Positions 35,465 to 44,015 of a stretch of 64,000 nt of DNA are shown one piece after another (the stretch's first letter is position 1; each line of letters starts with the position of its first letter). The stretch covers positions 62,001 through 126,000 of the forward strand of contig PXYT01000002.1 in NCBI GenBank assembly GCA_003023725.1, in the 5' to 3' direction. Position numbers and translations under genes: made by a program. The notes under the pieces are model-generated. The model did not search any database. It was not told where the DNA came from and saw nothing but the letters and a program-made list of their open reading frames with translations. This DNA comes from Sulfobacillus benefaciens. Lineage in GTDB: Bacteria; Bacillota; Sulfobacillia; Sulfobacillales; Sulfobacillaceae.

Positions 35465-35813
35465 CCGCGATCCCCTCCTCTCCTGCCAGATCCGCGATGA
35501 TCTTCTCGGCTTGTATTTGCCACGGCCCCTCAGGGGCACTAAGAATAAGAGACCAAAGGGCTCTGAGTTGTTTCTGGCGATGCTTCATTTGTACGATCAA
35601 GGATAGCTCACTTTCCCACTCTTCCAGAATTTTCTGGGTTCGGTCCAACACATCATGAATAGCAGCCCGACTGACATGTTTCGCCTCAGCGATTTCCATT
35701 AACGACCAGTCCTCCACGTAATAAAGGCGCCAGACATCCCGCTGGTGTTCCGTGAGCATACCCCCGTAGATATCGTACAAAATATTGGCTCGTTCACGAT
35801 TCAACCGTTCCAC
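35457..35813 (-). CDS. ylxM: YlxM-family (UPF0122) SRP-associated HTH protein
   Basis: 118 aa from GTG 35813, which closely follows GGGAGG and gives MERLNRERANILYDIYGG; a TTG at 35855 lies at the predicted transcription start and is unlikely. A sigma-70 region 4-like HTH is visible: LTEHQRDVWRLYYVEDWSLMEIAEAKHVSRAAIHDVLDRT. YlxM is encoded with ffh in Bacillota and is linked to SRP function. First gene of the cluster, with its own strong promoter. Confidence 0.9.
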   Translation of the reverse strand: MERLNRERANILYDIYGGMLTEHQRDVWRLYYVEDWSLMEIAEAKHVSRAAIHDVLDRTQKILEEWESELSLIVQMKHRQKQLRALWSLILSAPEGPWQIQAEKIIADLAGEEGIADV

Positions 35814-35827
35814 GCTTCCTCCCGGCC

Positions 35828-35851
35828 CTGTTAAGTAAAAATGCTTAACAG
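35828..35851. repeat. 8-bp inverted repeat at the ylxM transcription start
   Basis: CTGTTAAG (35828-35835) and CTTAACAG (35844-35851) flank an A/T-rich 8-nt loop, 3 nt downstream of the expected start and just before the ylxM SD. Operator or leader hairpin. Confidence 0.45.
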
Positions 35852-35855
35852 ACAA

Positions 35856-35882
35856 AAACCATCATATCTGAAGGAATGATGG
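35856..35882 (-). terminator. Weak hairpin terminator overlapping the ylxM promoter
   Basis: CCATCAT and ATGATGG (35859-35865/35876-35882) form a 7-bp stem followed on the - strand by TTTTT. It may stop readthrough from the sucrose operon and TnpB remnant. It also spans the -10 box of the ylxM promoter. Confidence 0.4.
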
Positions 35883-35890
35883 TCTGTCAA
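35861..35890 (-). promoter_or_regulatory. Promoter of the ylxM-ffh-rpsP-rimM-trmD-rplS cluster
   Basis: Consensus TTGACA (35890-35885), 18-nt spacer, TATGAT (35866-35861). Expected start near 35854. Confidence 0.7.
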
Positions 35891-35908
35891 ATACCTATGG
35901 CCGAGATA

Positions 35909-36470
35909 CTAAGGGCACTCTTCGGTTAAGCGCATCTTGAAGTAATCCAGCCGCCATGATCTCCTCATGGACGACGTGTCACTAACCGCTCTGAAAATCC
36001 TTGGCCAATATATGCACGCGGATTTTCGTTCATTGTTCGCTCTCTGCCGTGGGGCCTGCTCGTCCATGGCCCGGCGCCACCGGCGTCCCCCCCGTAGCAC
36101 TAGAGTCCTGCCGGGAGCGATGTGCCCATCAGGGTCTTCTTCCGACGACGGAACCTCGCTTCCAGAATGGTCCCGGACACGCTCTTTGGGTGTCCAAAGG
36201 TGAATTTCGGGATCATCCAGTCTCGGCAGCAGGTCCATGGCGGCAACAACGTCTCTATCTCCATCCCACCCGCATTCGATGCAGTGAAACCGCTCCCCAT
36301 GCCGATGGTTCTGGTCGCGATATCCGTATGTCGGGTAGGGACAAGTTTGACTGGTATACGCGGCATTAACCCCGACCCAACACAATATCCTGACATTGCA
36401 CGGGTTTTAGACCGAGTCCACGAGCGATTTACTAACCGGCATCCGGATCCGCCCGGCGCGAGAGCAAACA
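35909..36470 (-). pseudogene. TnpB (IS200/IS605-type) C-terminal remnant
   Basis: The frame ending at 35909 carries the TnpB hallmark AYTSQTCPYPTYGYRDQNHR...FHCIECGWDGDRDVVAAMDLL: the zinc ribbon plus the last RuvC motif with its Asp. The second Cys of the first zinc pair is replaced (CPYPTYG). Upstream, a segment in another frame (MPVSKSLVDSV followed by a stop) resembles the preceding TnpB region, so the gene is frameshifted and 5'-truncated. The tail ends LDYFKMRLTEECP, as TnpBs often do. No TnpA or complete element ends were seen. Inserted between the sucrose operon and the ylxM cluster. Confidence 0.75.
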
Positions 36471-36484
36471 GGGGACTGGACAAG

Positions 36485-37204
36485 TTACTGACTTTGGCCT
36501 AACCATTGCTGTAAGCCGTCCAGTACCCCTAATGCACCAGGGTAGTTTGAACGCATAATCCACTCCGGCAAACAGTTTCTGACCGATGCATCACCGTTGG
36601 CAACGAGAACCCCCGGATAATGACTCGACAACATGTCTCCGTCATTTTCAGCGTTTCCGGCCACGAAGCAGTTCTGCGTTTTGACTCCGACCCGGCGCAG
36701 AATATATTGCAACGCCCGGCTCTTTAACGCGGTGCACGGAAGAATATCCAGCCGTCCTTCATTCGGGTACCATAAGACGCGCGCCGACAAATGATTGCGG
36801 GCAAGGTAAGATTTGACCACAGACACCAAAGCGGGATCGTCAAGTTCAAAAGCCACACGCCAGTGCGAACTCCTGCCGCGGTAAACGACTCCGGGAACAT
36901 TGCTCAAGGCCGTGCGAAGACGTCTAGGAGACCAATAACGCCGCTGTTCAAAGGCCCAGAATTCGTCGGCCTCCAAATTCGGCCCCCAAAAAATATCGGC
37001 TCCGACATCTGTCGCAATGGCGAGAGGACCAGGAAATCCATAACGGCTAATTAATGAGCAGGCATTGTTCAGCGTCCGCCCCGTAAGATAAATCACTCCC
37101 AGTTCGGGGCGCGCCACCAAATAGTCACGCACTTCCTGTTCTCCTCCGTGACCGATTAAGGTTCCATCTATATCAGTAGCCAACACCCGCCTGATGGCGG
37201 CCAC
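36485..37204 (-). CDS. Sucrose-6-phosphate phosphatase-like HAD hydrolase
   Basis: 239 aa from GTG 37204, 9 nt after GAGGAGG. HAD-IIB motifs: ATDIDGTLIGHGG (nucleophile Asp and Asp+2), YLTGRTL (motif II Thr), a cap with SSHWRVAFEL and LDILPCTALKSRALQYIL (Lys), and AGNAENDGDML (metal motif). This pattern fits sucrose-phosphate phosphatase (S6PP). It overlaps the preceding sucrose-phosphate synthase-like gene by 32 nt, supporting the second step of sucrose synthesis. Another sugar phosphate is possible. Confidence 0.78.
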   Translation of the reverse strand: MAAIRRVLATDIDGTLIGHGGEQEVRDYLVARPELGVIYLTGRTLNNACSLISRYGFPGPLAIATDVGADIFWGPNLEADEFWAFEQRRYWSPRRLRTALSNVPGVVYRGRSSHWRVAFELDDPALVSVVKSYLARNHLSARVLWYPNEGRLDILPCTALKSRALQYILRRVGVKTQNCFVAGNAENDGDMLSSHYPGVLVANGDASVRNCLPEWIMRSNYPGALGVLDGLQQWLGQSQ

Positions 37205-38399
37205 TGGACGCCACCTCCTCATACACTGCATGTAAGCGTTGTGCCATATGATTCACCGTGTGATGCCGTTGAATCATCTCTTGTCCATTTATTCCCATCT
37301 GTCTGCTACGATTGGAAGTTTGCCACAACTCTAACGCGTTTTGCCACACTTGGTCAATACGTGTATGATCAATCACAATACCGGTAAAATTCGGCTTAAT
37401 CCAATCCTCAACACCCGGAACATTTGTTCCGACAACGGCGCATCCTGAGGCCATCGCCTCCACCACCGCCATACCCAACGTGGGTCCCTGGTTTGGAGCT
37501 ACCAACACGGCTGCGGAGCCCATATACATGGCTACTGCATGATGCGGCATCGGGCCCAGAAACCGTACGTGAGACCCCAGCTCGTTGGCCCAAGCCCGTA
37601 ATGCAGGGTCCCTCGGCATTCCCTCCGATACCTCACCCGAACTTCCCCCGATAATGACAAGAACCAGATCCGGGGGCAATTGAGAACGACTCATAACTTG
37701 CAGAAGTTCTTGAATACCCCGGCCCCGGTTAAGACGACCCACGTAAAGAATGGGCGGTTTACTTAAATTCAATCCCCGCATCAAGGGTCCCGCGTCACGA
37801 ACAAAGAAGTTGGTAATATCAACCCCCGGGGGAACGACATAAATGGGTACTTCGGATGCGATTTGGTGGATCATTTCGCTTTCTTTCAGATAAGGGACAA
37901 TCACACCATGGGCTTGTTCCAATAATCGGCTTTCCGTTTCAAGGCGGATGGGAGACACCTCTTCTCCAGGTCTCACAACCCACTGTCCCATTTTATAAGG
38001 AGAGTGTATCCAAGGAATTTGCAATTCCTGAGCGATACGAGACGCGATCATCCCGGAAATCCAGAAGTGGCTGTGAATGACATAATATTCCCGTTCTTGG
38101 TCACGAATCCAGTTTAAGGCCTGTTCGGTAATCTCTTCCTGATTGGCATACCAGTCCTCGTCGGACACAATTCGACCTTCCCATCCGCTCAGACGGATAA
38201 CCTGTCCCAAATGACCAAACGAATATCTTTCGGGTAAATGAGATTGCTGCCGCAATGTAATAACATCAACGGCGTAACCCAAGTGCTGCAGGTTACGGCC
38301 CATTTGCCGCACAACGACCTGTTGCCCCCCAGTTTCCCCTCCATCCAGAGGGCTGAGCGGATCGGCTCTTAAAGAAATTTGCAGCACGCGTTTCATCAT
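37173..38399 (-). CDS. Sucrose-phosphate synthase-like glycosyltransferase (GT4)
   Basis: 408 aa. It opens ISLRADPLSPLDGGETGGQQVVVRQMGRNL, with the Gly-Gly-Gln N-terminal donor-site motif of sucrose(-phosphate) synthases; HSHFWISG, PYKMGQW, LYVGRLNRGRGIQELL and the EX7E region GPTLGMAVVEAMASGCAVVGTNVPG follow. Likely makes sucrose-6-phosphate from a nucleotide glucose and fructose-6-phosphate; other GT4 activities are possible. GGAGGGCGG precedes the double ATG at 38399. Directly downstream of a c-di-AMP riboswitch and followed by the matching phosphatase gene. Confidence 0.8.
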   Translation of the reverse strand: MMKRVLQISLRADPLSPLDGGETGGQQVVVRQMGRNLQHLGYAVDVITLRQQSHLPERYSFGHLGQVIRLSGWEGRIVSDEDWYANQEEITEQALNWIRDQEREYYVIHSHFWISGMIASRIAQELQIPWIHSPYKMGQWVVRPGEEVSPIRLETESRLLEQAHGVIVPYLKESEMIHQIASEVPIYVVPPGVDITNFFVRDAGPLMRGLNLSKPPILYVGRLNRGRGIQELLQVMSRSQLPPDLVLVIIGGSSGEVSEGMPRDPALRAWANELGSHVRFLGPMPHHAVAMYMGSAAVLVAPNQGPTLGMAVVEAMASGCAVVGTNVPGVEDWIKPNFTGIVIDHTRIDQVWQNALELWQTSNRSRQMGINGQEMIQRHHTVNHMAQRLHAVYEEVASSGRHQAGVGY

Positions 38400-38424
38400 G
38401 ATAAACCGCCCTCCACTGACCAGG

Positions 38425-38587
38425 AAAAAACCCGGATTTCCCGGGGGAAGGAATCAATTTAGCAATAAACCTTGAGCCCCCTTACGCCTACGAAGTTAGC
38501 TGACGGGTTCGGGCTGCGAGCGTGCCCGTTGCAAAGCAATTCACCCCAAAATCTGTGGGTCCTCCGCTTCCTTAAGAATTCGGCGTT
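38425..38587 (-). promoter_or_regulatory. c-di-AMP (ydaO/yuaA) riboswitch with terminator
   Basis: Reading on the - strand, P1 is formed by AACGCCG (38587-38581) and GGCGT (38488-38484). Between them are the class signatures: GAATTCTTAAGGAAGCGG, GGACCCACAGATTTTGGGGTG, and CAGCCCGAACCCGTCAGCTA. After about 40 nt a CCCGG/CCGGG terminator hairpin (38445-38431) with T6 (38430-38425) follows. This is an off-switch architecture: c-di-AMP stops transcription of the sucrose genes. Confidence 0.92.
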
Positions 38588-38602
38588 ATCAAGGATACTT
38601 TA

Positions 38603-38632
38603 AGTATACGAAGAATCAGAAAACCTCGTCAA
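38603..38632 (-). promoter_or_regulatory. Promoter of the riboswitch-sucrose operon
   Basis: TTGACG (38632-38627), 18-nt spacer, TATACT (38608-38603) on the - strand; start near 38596, just before the aptamer. The -35 overlaps the last codons of ftsY. Confidence 0.65.
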
Positions 38633-39543
38633 TCTCCCAAAATCGCCCGCACATAACTTTCCGCATCAAACGGCATTAAATCGTCGACCTTTTCCCCGAC
38701 GCCGATAAACCGGATGGGCAACCCCAGGTGCCTTTTAATAGACAAAGCAATGCCGCCCTTAGCGGTCCCATCCAACTTAGTCAGAACAATCCCTGTAACG
38801 CGAACAACCTTTAAGAACACCTCCGCTTGCGCGAGGCCGTTCTGCCCCGTCGTAGCGTCGATCACCAGCCATACCTGATGAGGAGCGTCGACCCGTTCCC
38901 GCTGAATGACCCGAACAACTTTTTCCAATTCTCTCATGAGATTGGATTTGTTGTGTAAACGTCCTGCTGTGTCGATGATCGCCAAGTCGCGGTTTCGCGC
39001 AATAGCCGCCTGCACCGTATCATAAGCAACCGCGGCGGAGTCTGCCCCCGTTCCCTGGCTCACTACTTCGGCACCTGCCCGTTGCCCCCACAGCTGCAAC
39101 TGTTCAACCGCCGCGGCACGAAAGGTGTCGGCGGCTCCTAAAATGACCTCGTAGCCTTGCTGCTTCATTAGATAGGCAAATTTTCCCGCCGTGGTGGTTT
39201 TGCCGGTTCCATTTACTCCAACCATGAGCCATATGCTAGGTCTTTGTGGGTCAAGCAACGTGGGGTCCGATGACGGTTCGAAGAGACTCACCATAATTTT
39301 CCGCAACAAATTCATAACCTCTTCGCCCTGTTGAGGGTGGGAAACCCGAACTTCCTCACGTAACTCGTCCAGCAAATAATCCACCGTGTCAAAACCCAAA
39401 TCCGCCTCATATAAGATTTCCTCAAGTTGATCCCACAACGAGTCATCCCACTGGCGCCCCTGAACCAGGGTTCTAATCTTTCCGCCAAGGTTGTCACGGG
39501 TGCGGGTCATGCCTTCTTTGAGGCGGTTCCAAAAACCGGCCAT
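38629..39543 (-). CDS. ftsY: Signal recognition particle receptor FtsY
   Basis: 304 aa from ATG 39543 with AGGTG 6 nt upstream; a GTG three codons earlier abuts the smc stop. A short N domain without a long acidic region, then the SRP GTPase with GVNGTGKTTTAGKFA (near residue 112), LGAADTFRAAAVEQL, DTAGRLHNKSNLM and TKLDGTAKGG. It docks the Ffh-ribosome complex at the membrane. Follows smc by 9 nt. Confidence 0.96.
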   Translation of the reverse strand: MAGFWNRLKEGMTRTRDNLGGKIRTLVQGRQWDDSLWDQLEEILYEADLGFDTVDYLLDELREEVRVSHPQQGEEVMNLLRKIMVSLFEPSSDPTLLDPQRPSIWLMVGVNGTGKTTTAGKFAYLMKQQGYEVILGAADTFRAAAVEQLQLWGQRAGAEVVSQGTGADSAAVAYDTVQAAIARNRDLAIIDTAGRLHNKSNLMRELEKVVRVIQRERVDAPHQVWLVIDATTGQNGLAQAEVFLKVVRVTGIVLTKLDGTAKGGIALSIKRHLGLPIRFIGVGEKVDDLMPFDAESYVRAILGD

Positions 39544-39552
39544 GCTCTTCAC

Positions 39553-42500
39553 CTATCCTTCTTCAACAACTGGTATTTGTTCAATCCGAACGGAAACCAG
39601 GCGGCTTCGCCCTCTTCCATCGCCAGCAACACCCCATAGAGCATCGGCGATACTCATGGTCGACTTGTGGTGCGTGACAATAACATACTGCGTATGGCCA
39701 TGATGCCTACGTATGTAATTGGCGACCTTTTGGGCATTGGCCTCATCCAAAGCCGCCTCCACCTCGTCAAGCACGACAAAAGGAGAAGGCCTCACGCTTA
39801 ATAAGGCAAAGAGCCATGAAATACCGCCCAGAGCCTTTTCTCCTCCCGACAAGAGGGTCATAATTCCTGGTTTCTTGCCTGGTAGTCTTACCCATAGATC
39901 CACACCCCGTTCCTCGTCCTGGATCCATCGAAATCCCCCTTCTCCGCCCAATAAGGAGAAACAGGCGTCTGCAAAGGCTTTTTCAACTTGTTGAGCCGTT
40001 TCCGTGATTCGAACGTCAACCTCCTGATCGATTTGCCGTAAAGTTTCCCGTAATTCGTTGGTCGACAACTCAACGTCATGCTTTTCGTCTTCCAGATACT
40101 CGAGCCGTTCCTCCAGTTGTCTATACAAGGCATAGACGCCCGGCCGAACTGGACCCAGAGTGTCCAATATGTGTTGCCATTCGTCTAGCCTTTTTCTTGC
40201 TTCCGGCAGTTCCTGTTTCGCGAGGGGATCGCCTTCCGGCGGTTCGTAACCCTCCCATTTTGTTGCGGTTTTTAGCAGTTGCTGTTCCAAATAATTGATC
40301 CTTCCCGCCATCTGGCGATCTTCGGTATCGATAGCCCGGATCCGAACCCCCTTTTCTTTTAGAGCGGCTTCAATCTGGCTTAATCTCAGTTGGGTCTCCC
40401 GAATCTCATCTGCCTCTTCTTCAATTTGTTGCGTCAGGTGCGCCCTTTCCTGACGCCTTAGCGCCAATTGCCCCAATACCTTACCCTCGGCCTGTTTCAA
40501 TTGTTCCAAGCGTTCTCCTATTTCCTGTTTTTGGAGCGTTAACCGCCGCGTCTCTTCCTTATAGTACGCCAACAATTCCAGACGATGGGTATGAACTTGC
40601 TCAGAACGCAAATACTCCTGGTGGCGTAATTGATATGCCTCCTTAAGTGATTCCACTTCCTTTTCGCTGTTCTGAACGGCAATCGCTATCGTGTTCAAAG
40701 CCTGCATTTCCTGTTGCATACGACTTTCCACTGATTCGAGCGCGGATATCATCTCCACAATCGACCGAGTCTTGCCCACACCTCCTTCCAAAATCCGCTG
40801 CAGCTGACTCAGCCGCTCTTGACAGCGGGCGAGATCCTGTCGTGACTCGCGTTCGCTCTTCTCCAGGGCCTCCAACTCGCCTTCCAAGAGCCGTTGACGT
40901 TCTTGCCTTTCATCGACAAATCCCTTCAGCTGGTTAATTCGCTCGGAAATCTCCGCAATTTTGTCCCCATTGCCCTTTGAGTGGGCACGCCCACTCCCCC
41001 CGGATATCGCTCCTCCGGCCAGAATGACCTGACCGTCCAAACTCACCATCCGGTATCGAAATTGGTGGAGACGTCCAATCGCATGACCCACTTGCAAAGA
41101 TTCGATTAACAGCACGCGTCCCAAAACATAACTCACGGCGGATCGCAATCGCGGATCAAACGAAATCTGATCGAGCGCCCACCCAACCGCTCCGGGATGA
41201 TTACCCAAGTTCCGGTCACGCTCGGGGATGTGGGCCGGACGAATTTGGTCAAGAGGCAGAAGGGTGACGCGTCCGGCCCGCTTGTTTTTGAGCCAATCGA
41301 CGATATGTCGGGCATGGACTTCCGTGTCTGTTACCACATAATGGCGCTGCCCTCCCAATGCAACATCAATGGCCAGCCGAAATTGGGCAGGAATGATGAT
41401 AAGAGAACCCAAAGTCCCCAACACACCCTCAACCTGCCCCTTTTTGCCAACATCCAAAACCGCCCGCACGCTCGAAGGCATGTCATCACTCGTTGATTCC
41501 ACGGATCTTATGGCCTTGAGTTGAGCCTCATTACGCCACAAATCCTGTTGAGCCGCATTCATTTCTTTGATGACCAAGGCCGTTGTCTGTTTCACCGCGT
41601 TGTATTTTTGTCTCACTTCCTCATAAGCTGCCTTCATCAAAACCTGTTGATTCAGTAATTCTTGTTCCTCGGCTTCCAAATCTGCCACGTGCGCAAGCAG
41701 ATCCTCTCCGCTCTCCAGTTGCAGCGCCCCTTCTACCCGGGCCCGGATCTTTTCTTGCCGTTGTTTTTCCTCTGCCAAGTTACGAACGAGTTTCTCTTGT
41801 TGCTGCCGTTCCCGATTTTTTTGGTCCAACGCCCGCATCTTGTTGCGGATGGCTTCATTTAACGATTTCAGTTCACTGTCATCGATTTTGTCCACACTTT
41901 CCGGACGATTCTCGTTGTCTTCAGCCCCGGTAAATTCGGGGAATTTCTCTGCGATTTCAGTCAACTGAACGGACACTTGCCTACCCTGTTCCTCGAGACT
42001 TTTTGTCTCGCGTTGCAAACCCTCCCGTTCCGCTTCCAACCGGGCAATATGGGTGTCAATGACGGCTAATGCCAATCTATTCGATTCACGTTTGCCCTTG
42101 GCTGAGTCCAAGCGGGCAGTCATCTGTTCTTGAACCAAAACTTCCTGGTCGCGTTCACGTTGCAGGGCTTGTAATTCCGTCTCTAAATCGGCGCGCTCGA
42201 GGCGAATTTTTTGCAAAGTTTCCTGCCATTGGATCTGTTCCTCCATGGCTAGCCGGTAGAGGGTCAATTGGTAACGAAGCTGCAGATCATGATGCTGGCG
42301 CTGTAAATCGAGGTATTCCTTTTCGGTTTGGGCCTCTTCCGCTATCTGTTCCCGCTGGTGGCGAACGTCGGCCACAAGATCACTTAAGCGTCCTAAATTG
42401 TGTTGTACGTCGGTTAGATGTTGTAACGTCTCCCGTCGTTTTACTTTATACCGGGAAACACCTGCCGCTTCCTCCAGCTGTTCCAAACGCTCTTTAGGTT

Positions 42501-42954
42501 TCATTAACAACGCGGCTTCAACTCGTCCCTGTCCAATAATGGCATAATTGAAGCGCCCAATCCCGCTGTCAAGGAATAAATCCACAATATCTTTCAAGCG
42601 TGCTGTTCGGCCATTCAATAGATATTCCGAATCGCCAGACAGGTAGTAGCGGCGTGTCACTTGCAGCGATTCGGGCCAATTAGCCATTTCGCCGTCGTGA
42701 TTGTCAAATAGCAGACTGACCTCGGCCATTTTAGCCTGACGGTTCTTCGTGTCGGTATGCAGTAAGTCTTCCCACCGTTCAGCCCGCAACTCCTTGACCC
42801 GTTGTTCCCCTAGCGCCCATCGAATGGCGTCAATCACGTTACTCTTTCCGCCACCATTAGGTCCCACAATCACGCTGATACCCGGTTCCAAGACGATACG
42901 GGTATCCTGAGCAAAAGATTTAAATCCGTAGAGCGTAACACTCTTTAAGAACAT
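39553..42954 (-). CDS. smc: Chromosome segregation protein SMC
   Basis: 1133 aa from ATG 42954 (MFLKSVTLYGFKSFA); a GTG three codons earlier is possible. The N-terminal Walker A is GPNGGGKSNVIDAIRWALGEQ. Two long coiled coils flank a hinge at about residues 500-660 (VRAVLDVGKKGQVEGVLGTLGS; ILAGGAISGGSGRAHSKG). The C-terminal head has the signature LSGGEKALGGISWLFAL and Walker B PFVVLDEVEAALDEANA. It compacts and segregates chromosomes with ScpAB. The coiled coils are rich in Gln, Glu and Arg. Upstream of ftsY as in Bacillus. Confidence 0.97.
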   Translation of the reverse strand: MFLKSVTLYGFKSFAQDTRIVLEPGISVIVGPNGGGKSNVIDAIRWALGEQRVKELRAERWEDLLHTDTKNRQAKMAEVSLLFDNHDGEMANWPESLQVTRRYYLSGDSEYLLNGRTARLKDIVDLFLDSGIGRFNYAIIGQGRVEAALLMKPKERLEQLEEAAGVSRYKVKRRETLQHLTDVQHNLGRLSDLVADVRHQREQIAEEAQTEKEYLDLQRQHHDLQLRYQLTLYRLAMEEQIQWQETLQKIRLERADLETELQALQRERDQEVLVQEQMTARLDSAKGKRESNRLALAVIDTHIARLEAEREGLQRETKSLEEQGRQVSVQLTEIAEKFPEFTGAEDNENRPESVDKIDDSELKSLNEAIRNKMRALDQKNRERQQQEKLVRNLAEEKQRQEKIRARVEGALQLESGEDLLAHVADLEAEEQELLNQQVLMKAAYEEVRQKYNAVKQTTALVIKEMNAAQQDLWRNEAQLKAIRSVESTSDDMPSSVRAVLDVGKKGQVEGVLGTLGSLIIIPAQFRLAIDVALGGQRHYVVTDTEVHARHIVDWLKNKRAGRVTLLPLDQIRPAHIPERDRNLGNHPGAVGWALDQISFDPRLRSAVSYVLGRVLLIESLQVGHAIGRLHQFRYRMVSLDGQVILAGGAISGGSGRAHSKGNGDKIAEISERINQLKGFVDERQERQRLLEGELEALEKSERESRQDLARCQERLSQLQRILEGGVGKTRSIVEMISALESVESRMQQEMQALNTIAIAVQNSEKEVESLKEAYQLRHQEYLRSEQVHTHRLELLAYYKEETRRLTLQKQEIGERLEQLKQAEGKVLGQLALRRQERAHLTQQIEEEADEIRETQLRLSQIEAALKEKGVRIRAIDTEDRQMAGRINYLEQQLLKTATKWEGYEPPEGDPLAKQELPEARKRLDEWQHILDTLGPVRPGVYALYRQLEERLEYLEDEKHDVELSTNELRETLRQIDQEVDVRITETAQQVEKAFADACFSLLGGEGGFRWIQDEERGVDLWVRLPGKKPGIMTLLSGGEKALGGISWLFALLSVRPSPFVVLDEVEAALDEANAQKVANYIRRHHGHTQYVIVTHHKSTMSIADALWGVAGDGRGRSRLVSVRIEQIPVVEEG

Positions 42955-43257
42955 TCGACCCACCCACGCACAGATTACACACTCTCGACTTGTGCTGACA
43001 TTGTATCATAATGCCTGTTTTCCTTGGTTTTAATCAATCGTGATCCTCTTTGACACACACTATGTACCTCCATCCAAAAATGATTCCTGAAATTTCCACC
43101 ACGATTTTTTGCACCAAGTGGCGACGATTTCCTGTATATTAAAGACGTTATCGGGTATACGTCGACTGTAGGGGTTAGACTCGGCAGAACGCGCATTGTT
43201 GTCCCGTAACCCACAATAAATTACTTTACAACGTTGCCAGGAGGAGAATGTTTGCAC
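42955..43257. other. Divergent intergenic region between smc and a (+) regulator gene
   Basis: About 300 bases. An extended -10 (TGA then TACAAT) on the - strand at 43005-43000 is a likely smc promoter. On the + strand TATATT near 43137 could serve the regulator but has no good -35. I see no RNA element or gene here. Confidence 0.4.
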
Positions 43258-43818
43258 ATGGACGTGTTGAATCGCATGGCTTATCTCATACTTGAAGATC
43301 CATTCATTACCGCAGCGGAGTTATCCCACAAATTGGGTTACTCGGAAGAAAAAACGATTTATTACTGGCTGGCAAAAGCCCATTACCAGGGATTACAGGC
43401 ATTCAAACGGGCCGTTGTCGGAGGGCGTTTTCGGGTGCCCGCCCAGGCAGCCCAAGAAAGTACGGCGCATTACGGACGTTTGCCTGTTGTTGACGGATTT
43501 GCCCAGGACGGAAAACCCATTATCACCAAGGAATCTCTGTCCGGAAGTCTAGCAGCCAATGTTCTGGGGCGTATGGCATGGCGTTATCATGGGCCAATGC
43601 AAGGTCCCGTACAAAGCGGAGATTTGCTCCTTCTGAGTCCGTTACAGGACAACGATCCCGCAAAGTGGGTTTTAGTCGGATCTCCAAAATTGCCCACTGT
43701 TCTCCTGCGTGTGGCGACAGACTCCGACACATGCTACATCCATCCCGATACTTATGAACCCGTTAGTGTCGGCCCCGAAAAATACCGCATCGTTCAGATT
43801 CTTCGGAATCTGTTTTAA
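43258..43818 (+). CDS. HTH protein with LexA/S24-like C-terminal region
   Basis: 186 aa. Residues 1-50 (RMAYLILEDPFITAAELSHKLGYSEEKTIYYWL) look like a helix-turn-helix. The C-terminal half (LPVVDGFAQDGKP; GPVQSGDLLLLSPLQD; KYRIVQILRNLF) follows the beta-rich plan of S24/LexA-type repressor domains, but I cannot place a Ser-Lys catalytic pair. Target unknown. SD AGGAGGAG lies 11 nt before ATG 43258 and 5 nt before a TTG two codons earlier, so either start is possible. Divergent from smc. Confidence 0.65.
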   Translation: MDVLNRMAYLILEDPFITAAELSHKLGYSEEKTIYYWLAKAHYQGLQAFKRAVVGGRFRVPAQAAQESTAHYGRLPVVDGFAQDGKPIITKESLSGSLAANVLGRMAWRYHGPMQGPVQSGDLLLLSPLQDNDPAKWVLVGSPKLPTVLLRVATDSDTCYIHPDTYEPVSVGPEKYRIVQILRNLF

Positions 43819-43974
43819 AGAAACAAAATAACCCAGAAAATTGCCACGTCCCCCCACCTTCTCCAATCACCTCCGCGGCCAACTAGCCAGCATTGTGTTA
43901 CAATGGTCTGCAAGCTCGTGCGGCCGAGTGAGTTCCTGGGGCTGCCTAAATTCCTTTCAACGCAACACACATGT

Positions 43975-43980
43975 TATAGT
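43975..43980 (+). promoter_or_regulatory. Extended -10 promoter for the zinc-ribbon/PBP pair
   Basis: TATAGT preceded by TGT (TGn form), 35 nt before the zinc-ribbon gene; weak -35. Confidence 0.4.
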
Positions 43981-44015
43981 AGCGTTGATAGAGGACAATC
44001 AAGGCGGGGGATGAG

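Noticed and set aside
36100-36483. A 127-aa - strand frame over the TnpB remnant
   Set aside because: The zinc-ribbon similarity is in the other frame; this one has no recognisable features.
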